Source of the DNA: Kiritimatiellales bacterium
GTDB taxonomy: Bacteria > Verrucomicrobiota > Kiritimatiellia > Kiritimatiellales > Pontiellaceae
Reading direction: 5' to 3'
NCBI GenBank assembly: GCA_013042165.1
Contig: JABDQT010000263.1
Span: 1-10,035, forward strand
Length of the DNA stretch: 10,035 nt
The stretch's first letter is position 1; each line of letters starts with the position of its first letter. The notes below the pieces were generated by a model. The model was given only the letters and a program-made list of their open reading frames with translations. It had not been told where the DNA came from and searched no databases. Shown one piece after another: positions 5,620 through 10,035 of the stretch. A program made the translations under genes and the position numbers.

Positions 5620-7347
5620 ATGAGTCAAATCCCCGAAATATCTACCGAAAATCTCGAAAAATATTCCTCCGCCATCTCCCTCTCGGACATGGAGATTTTT
5701 GTGTTTCCCGAGCTGCTCTACAGCCTGGTGCTGGCCAATATCATGTCGCCGCGCATCTGGGCATGGAAAGACCACGAGTGGTTCCGCAAGCTCGACACCA
5801 TGAAGCCCTACAAGAAGATCCAGCGGCTCAAGCAGTTCATCATCGATCACTATGAGTTCAATCTCGACCTCGACACCTGGGGGCTGACCACCAAGGAATC
5901 GGAAGTGGAGCGCTTTGCACCGTTCATGGACGAAAAAACCATCGGCCGGTCCAACGCGCTGTTCGGGTACGAGGGAGACAAGCACTATTTTTCGCTCGAT
6001 ATCCGCAAGCACTTCGGTCTGGACAAATACACCTCGAACATCATCCCGTTCTGGAAGACGGAAACACTGGAGGCCATGGACGCCTTTAAGTTCAAGGAAA
6101 ATTACCGCGTCGGCGCCGGTGAATGCGTATCGCTCTCCACACTCTATGCCGCCGCGCTCTTCATCATCTGCGACATTCCGCTGGAGGACATTTTCCTGAT
6201 CGCCACCCCGCTCCACTCGCAGAACTTCATTCTGGTGAATGATGGCGTGCTCACCAACAACCGTCGGCTCGTGACCAAGAACATGTGGTTCAACGGCACC
6301 GACCTCACCGCCAAGGCGCAGCGCGCGCTGCGCCATGAACAGGTGACGATCGTCGCCAACAATACCGGCTTCGTGCATACGGTTTATCCCGAAGCCACCA
6401 TTGCTCCCGACAGCTTCGAGCTCTTCCGCAAAAAGCTCGATGCCTTCACGACCACCGACATCACCTTCGAGATTCTTGCCAACTTCCTGCGTGAACGCTC
6501 CGAGTTCCAGAAATGCTTTCAGATCAAATATCTCCGGCACGGCAAGGAGCAGTATCTTCCCATCGAGCGCGCCTATGCCTATGAACATGGTTCGCCCTAC
6601 AAGGTGTCGGACGATGCCACCCGCGATAAGCTGCTGGATCAAATCGATGAGTATGATTTTTACGCGGATCCCATTCCCGACCGCATCCAGCTCAACAAGC
6701 TCTCCGATTATCTCAAGAACAATCCCATCTCGCACTTTGATGAAGACAACATGCGCGGTCTGGCCGAAAAAATCGACTGCACGGGCGACATGGACCGTAA
6801 AATGTCGGTGATCGAAGGACTGGTCGACTTCGTCCATCTCGACCCCGAGCTGCCTGAAACGGCCGACAAGCAGTTCAACGGCCCCGGCCCTATCGGAATC
6901 AAGCCCGGCATGCAACGCGACGAGATTATCAGCTATCTGGCGGAACTGCGCGACCACCATCCCGTGGCCGACCTCGCCTTCTATGCCAGCCGCGATCTGG
7001 CCATCACCGACTGGAAACCGTTTCTGAAGTCCGCGCTGGAGCGCAATCCGGTGGTGATTGACGCGACCAAGGATCTCTCCGACGCCGAGCTGATCGAATG
7101 CCTGCAGAATCTGCCGAACGAATCGATCTACGATGGAACACGAATCGCCCAGCCGGATGAAGTCTGGAACTTCCAGCGCGGCGACGGCCTCGAGCGCGCC
7201 ATCGCGCTGGCCAATGTGTGGAAACACAGAGTTTCCGCTGCGGCCATCGAGCTGATTGCTTCGAATGACAAAGTGACGATTAAACTCGGAGAAACGGAGT
7301 TTTGTTTCGACTCCGGCAAGGGACTGAAAAAGCAGATCGTGCTATAA
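5620..7347 (+). CDS. Uncharacterised 575-residue protein with transglutaminase-like triad pattern
   Basis: I do not recognise a named family. The most informative stretch is residues 165-215. GAGECVSLSTLYAAAL carries Cys169 at the start of a hydrophobic helix. PLHSQNF follows with His199, and VNDG with Asp208, then a conserved-looking GVLTNNRR. Cys, a His about 30 residues on, and an Asp about 9 further is the arrangement of the transglutaminase-like (papain-related) core, so a thiol hydrolase or acyl-transfer role, or an inactive relative, is possible. The rest looks soluble and charged, with aromatic-rich N-terminal helices (about 20-90) and no signal peptide or clear membrane segment, so the cytoplasm is likely. 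ATG 5620 is preferred over ATG 5611 and a TTG at 5512. The upstream extension has no SD and no similarity to the rest. It is followed after 14 bp by the rhodanese gene and is probably co-transcribed with it. Confidence 0.85.
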   Translation: MSQIPEISTENLEKYSSAISLSDMEIFVFPELLYSLVLANIMSPRIWAWKDHEWFRKLDTMKPYKKIQRLKQFIIDHYEFNLDLDTWGLTTKESEVERFAPFMDEKTIGRSNALFGYEGDKHYFSLDIRKHFGLDKYTSNIIPFWKTETLEAMDAFKFKENYRVGAGECVSLSTLYAAALFIICDIPLEDIFLIATPLHSQNFILVNDGVLTNNRRLVTKNMWFNGTDLTAKAQRALRHEQVTIVANNTGFVHTVYPEATIAPDSFELFRKKLDAFTTTDITFEILANFLRERSEFQKCFQIKYLRHGKEQYLPIERAYAYEHGSPYKVSDDATRDKLLDQIDEYDFYADPIPDRIQLNKLSDYLKNNPISHFDEDNMRGLAEKIDCTGDMDRKMSVIEGLVDFVHLDPELPETADKQFNGPGPIGIKPGMQRDEIISYLAELRDHHPVADLAFYASRDLAITDWKPFLKSALERNPVVIDATKDLSDAELIECLQNLPNESIYDGTRIAQPDEVWNFQRGDGLERAIALANVWKHRVSAAAIELIASNDKVTIKLGETEFCFDSGKGLKKQIVL

Positions 7348-7361
7348 CGTAGACGCGATAT

Positions 7362-7730
7362 ATGAACAAACTTATCAAACTGGTAATGGGGGTGCTGGCC
7401 GTGGGTCTGATTGCAAATTTTCTTTTTGGCGGGGGCGTCGACAAGGACGCCGATATTCCTCAATTAATCAAAGACGGCGCACTGGTCATTGATACCCGAA
7501 CTGCGCGCGAGTTTTCCGAAGGACATATCGACAAGGCCGTCAACATCCCCTTCGATATCGTCGATCAATCCATTGGCCGGCATGCAACCGATAAGTCGAA
7601 GCCGATCGTTGTCTACTGCCGCAGCGGCGCCCGCTCCGGATCCGCCAAAAAATCGCTTGAATCCATGGGCTATACCCGTGTCGTGAACGGCGGTGGCCTG
7701 CACCGAATGCACAAGCTCCTCGCAGAGTAA
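7362..7730 (+). CDS. Membrane-anchored single-domain rhodanese (sulfurtransferase-like)
   Basis: The 122-residue product has an N-terminal hydrophobic segment (about 5-24, after MNKLIK) that should act as a signal anchor or uncleaved signal. No lipobox cysteine follows. The rest is one rhodanese domain: LVIDTRTAREFSEGHIDKAVNIP (41-63), then the active-site loop CRSGAR with Cys86 and Arg91, then SMGYTRVVNGG near the end. The catalytic Cys and the six-residue loop are intact, as in PspE/GlpE-type thiosulfate:cyanide sulfurtransferases, so sulfur transfer via a Cys persulfide is plausible on the outer face of the inner membrane. The physiological sulfur acceptor is unknown. The ATG at 7362 has no SD. 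It lies 14 bp after the 575-residue gene, suggesting one operon. Confidence 0.93.
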   Translation: MNKLIKLVMGVLAVGLIANFLFGGGVDKDADIPQLIKDGALVIDTRTAREFSEGHIDKAVNIPFDIVDQSIGRHATDKSKPIVVYCRSGARSGSAKKSLESMGYTRVVNGGGLHRMHKLLAE

Positions 7731-7752
7731 CCGCATTACTGACTGCAGACCA

Positions 7753-7792
7753 CGTATTGCTCTCGCCACATAATACGCAATACGCAATATTC
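7753..7792. repeat. Tandem 7-mers and a small inverted repeat before topB
   Basis: AATACGC occurs twice in tandem at 7772-7785, followed by a degenerate third copy AATATTC (7786-7792). CGTATTGC at 7753-7760 is an exact inverted copy of GCAATACG at 7777-7784, with a 16-nt spacer. The element occupies most of the 71-bp gap between the rhodanese gene and topB and could form a hairpin. It may be a dispersed intergenic repeat or a regulatory site for topB. Confidence 0.6.
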
Positions 7793-7801
7793 GTTGTGTC
7801 C

Positions 7802-9931
7802 ATGAAGGTAATCATCACAGAAAAACCCTCGGTCGCGCGCGATATTGCCAGTGTCCTAAAAATCACCGGCAAAAAAAAAGGCTATATCGAAGGGCGCGGC
7901 TGCGCGATTACCTGGGCCTTCGGCCATCTGGTCACCCTGCTCGATCCGGGCGAATATGATCCCGCTCTGCGCAAGTGGCGGCTCGACTCGCTCCCCTTCA
8001 TCCCTGCGGAATTCAAACTCAAGCTGATCGAAAATCAAGGCGTGGCCGAGCAGTTCGAGACCATCAAAAAGCTTTGCACGGAAGCCGAAGAGATCATCTG
8101 CGCCACGGATGCCGGGCGCGAGGGCGAACTCATCTTCCGCTACATTCTTTCCCTGAGCGGATGCGAGGATAAGCCGATCCGCCGCCTTTGGCTCAGCTCG
8201 CTCACCCCCGATGCCATTCAGGAGGCGTTCAAGGATTTGCGGGACGGGCATGACTATGACGCCCTCTATGCCGCGGCCCGGTGCCGGTCCGAATCGGACT
8301 GGATTGTCGGACTGAATGCCACGCGCTACTACACCGTCCGCCACGGCCGGATCGGCAGTTCGGAGGACCGCGTACTCTGGAGCATCGGCCGAGTGCAGAC
8401 GCCCGTGCTGGCGATGATTGTCCAGCGCGACGATGAAATTCTCAAGTTCCGCCCGAAAGCCTTCTGGGAACTGACGACCAAATACCGCGATGTGGTTTTC
8501 AAATACACCGGCGATCGTTTTGAGCAGCCGGAAAAGGCGCAGGAACTGCATGATCGGATTGTCGGCAAGCCTTTCACGATCGCCGGTGTTTCCGGCAAAC
8601 AGAAAAAGGAGCAGCCGCCCCAGCTGTTCGACCTGACCACACTCCAGCGCGAGGTTAACAAAAGCCATGGACTCTCCGCGGCCGATACACTGACCGCCAC
8701 TCAAAACCTCTACGAAGCCAAGCTTGTCACCTACCCGCGGACCGACTCGCGCTATCTCAGTGCCGACATGCAACCGCGCATTCCGAAAATACTCGAGCAA
8801 CTGAAAGCCATTCGCGCAGAGCAGATCGAGCCGCTGGAGCTGGCCAAGCTCCCCTTTACCAAACGCATCGTGGATGACAAAAAGGTGACCGACCACCACG
8901 CTATCATCCCGACCGGTATCATTCCGAATTCACTCGGCGCCCATGAACAACAGGTTTACGACGCCATCGTCACCCAGTTCATCGCCGCCTTCTACCCCGT
9001 CTGCGTCAAGAAGATCACGACGGTCGACGGTGAAAGTGTTGACATCAAGTTCCAGGCCAAGGGCACACAGATCATTGAGTCGGGCTGGTCGGCACTCTTC
9101 CCGAAAAAGAAGAAAAAGAAAACCGCCGGCGACGTCGAAGAGGATCAGACCCTCCCGGAATTCAAGCAAGGCGAAAGCGGTCCGCACGAACCCTCCACCC
9201 GCGAAGGCAAAACCAAACCGCCCAAACATTTTACCGAAAACTCGCTGCTCGGCGCCATGGAAGCAGCGGGTAAACGGGTCGACGACGACACCCTGCGCGA
9301 GGCACTCAAGGAGCGCGGCATCGGCACGCCGGCCACCCGCGCGGCGATCATCGAAACCCTGCTGCGGAGAAACTATATCCGCCGCGAAAAAAAGCAGATC
9401 CGCGCCACCGACATGGGAAGGTGCCTCATCGCCCTGCTTCGGGATCCATTGCTGAAGTCGCCGGAAATGACCGGCGAGTGGGAGGAAAAGCTCAAGCAGA
9501 TCGAACGCGGCGAATCGGAGGCCGCCGACTTTATGGACGGTATTGTTTCCTACACCCGCCGGCTGATCGACAGCAGCTCATCCACCCATCTCGACACCAC
9601 CCGCATAGGCGACTGCCCGCTATGCAGCAAGGAAGTCATCAAAGGCAAAACGGCCTACGGGTGCTCCGGCTGGAAACAGGGCTGTGCGTTTGTGCTCGAA
9701 GCCGAGTATAAAGGGCTGAAGCTCACGCCGAACCAGATACAGGTGCTACTGCAGATGCATATCCTTCCCTACCCGGTGCACATTGACGATCAGCTCCGTC
9801 TGCTGTTGCTCACTACGCAGGGAGACCTGCTGGATATCGACCTCCCCTCCGCCGATCGACAGAAAAGCGCCAAATCCAGTGACCGCCCCACCAAAAGAAA
9901 AAAGCCCCCAGTAAAAACGAAGGCAGATTGA
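7802..9931 (+). CDS. topB: DNA topoisomerase III (type IA)
   Basis: Type IA topoisomerases cut one DNA strand through a 5'-phosphotyrosine and pass or decatenate strands. TopB mainly resolves linked intermediates, often with a RecQ-like helicase. The 709-residue product starts with the Toprim domain (EKPSVA at 7-12, ATDAGREGE at 101-109 with the acidic metal ligands). SIGRVQTPVL is at 194-203, the catalytic Tyr311 is in LVTYPRTDSRYLS, and DHHAIIPTG is at 364-372. GIGTPATRAAIIETL (506-520) is the conserved C-terminal core block. A single C4 zinc-ribbon-like motif follows (Cys605, Cys608, Cys621, Cys628). An insertion with six consecutive lysines (435-440) and an acidic stretch follows the core, and the tail (680-709) is basic. 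The first four motifs favour TopB over TopA. The ATG at 7802 is chosen because the protein begins directly with MKVIITEKPS. There is no SD. Confidence 0.97.
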   Translation: MKVIITEKPSVARDIASVLKITGKKKGYIEGRGCAITWAFGHLVTLLDPGEYDPALRKWRLDSLPFIPAEFKLKLIENQGVAEQFETIKKLCTEAEEIICATDAGREGELIFRYILSLSGCEDKPIRRLWLSSLTPDAIQEAFKDLRDGHDYDALYAAARCRSESDWIVGLNATRYYTVRHGRIGSSEDRVLWSIGRVQTPVLAMIVQRDDEILKFRPKAFWELTTKYRDVVFKYTGDRFEQPEKAQELHDRIVGKPFTIAGVSGKQKKEQPPQLFDLTTLQREVNKSHGLSAADTLTATQNLYEAKLVTYPRTDSRYLSADMQPRIPKILEQLKAIRAEQIEPLELAKLPFTKRIVDDKKVTDHHAIIPTGIIPNSLGAHEQQVYDAIVTQFIAAFYPVCVKKITTVDGESVDIKFQAKGTQIIESGWSALFPKKKKKKTAGDVEEDQTLPEFKQGESGPHEPSTREGKTKPPKHFTENSLLGAMEAAGKRVDDDTLREALKERGIGTPATRAAIIETLLRRNYIRREKKQIRATDMGRCLIALLRDPLLKSPEMTGEWEEKLKQIERGESEAADFMDGIVSYTRRLIDSSSSTHLDTTRIGDCPLCSKEVIKGKTAYGCSGWKQGCAFVLEAEYKGLKLTPNQIQVLLQMHILPYPVHIDDQLRLLLLTTQGDLLDIDLPSADRQKSAKSSDRPTKRKKPPVKTKAD

Positions 9932-9978
9932 CCAGCTAACCGGCAAGTATTAGACTGATTTCATAACAACCGAATTAT

Positions 9979-10035
9979 ATGGCTGACGCGCACTCAACGA
10001 TGGCTAGTGAAACTCCCGCAGGGCAAGCCCTGGAG
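9979..10035 (+). CDS. Possible 5' end of a downstream gene, runs off the window
   Basis: From ATG 9979 the frame is open for 19 codons to the edge (MADAHSTMASETPAGQALE). A second in-frame ATG lies at 10000. No SD precedes either, as with the other genes in this part of the window, and an AT-rich TTATAT ends at 9980. The stretch is too short for a family call or to exclude chance. The 47 bp between topB's stop and 9979 show no terminator. Confidence 0.35.
   Translation, partial: MADAHSTMASETPAGQALE

Noticed and set aside
5563..7227. 554-codon open frame on the minus strand
   Set aside because: It lies fully opposite the 575-residue gene, has low-complexity valine/glycine/histidine-rich sequence typical of antisense shadows, and shows no recognisable domain.
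10019..10032. CAGGGC-AA-GCCCTG palindrome at the right edge
   Set aside because: A 2-nt loop is too tight for a terminator, there is no T-tract in view, and it falls in a possible coding frame.
1..10035. CRISPR array, IS element, integrase or attachment site
   Set aside because: No regularly spaced direct repeats, no transposase- or recombinase-like products, and no duplicated tRNA 3' end were seen.

Overview
The window is a compact stretch of bacterial chromosome with moderately high GC and short intergenic gaps. The gene families are housekeeping types found in most phyla. The riboflavin genes are close to those of many Gram-negative bacteria. Only some starts have a Shine-Dalgarno motif (ribBA, ribH and the kinase-like gene do; the 5.6-7.8 kb genes do not), and the spacers contain degenerate A+T/CGC-type palindromic repeats. 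Together these are compatible with the PVC superphylum, for example Kiritimatiellota or Verrucomicrobiota. That placement is an inference from style, not from a diagnostic marker.

Region 1 (1-2926, minus strand) is a riboflavin transcription unit read right to left: FMN riboswitch, intrinsic terminator, ribBA, ribH, nusB, then a 141-bp spacer holding an imperfect palindrome, then the 5' part of ribD, which leaves the window at base 1. RibBA makes both RibH precursors from GTP and ribulose 5-phosphate. RibH condenses them to the lumazine. RibD works in the GTP-derived branch. NusB is an antitermination factor that often travels with ribH. The leader carries a clear attenuation switch: a 12-nt segment at its 5' end is an exact complement of the terminator's upstream arm.

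Region 2 (2927-3087) is a divergent intergenic region with an 8-bp perfect inverted repeat and candidate promoters. It separates the rib unit from a plus-strand gene.

Region 3 (3088-5328) encodes a 746-residue protein joining an N-terminal protein-kinase-like domain with a degenerate catalytic loop to a long C-terminal membrane domain. The central region has a roughly 76-residue internal repeat. I do not know its function, and it is the most unusual gene here.

Region 4 (5392-5468) is a minus-strand tRNA-Pro(GGG) with encoded CCA.

Region 5 (5620-9931, plus strand) holds an unrecognised 575-residue protein with a transglutaminase-like Cys/His/Asp pattern, a membrane-anchored single-domain rhodanese 14 bp downstream, and, after a 71-bp spacer containing tandem 7-mers, a topoisomerase III (TopB). 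A possible gene start at 9979 runs off the right edge. I saw no CRISPR array, IS element, integrase or rRNA.
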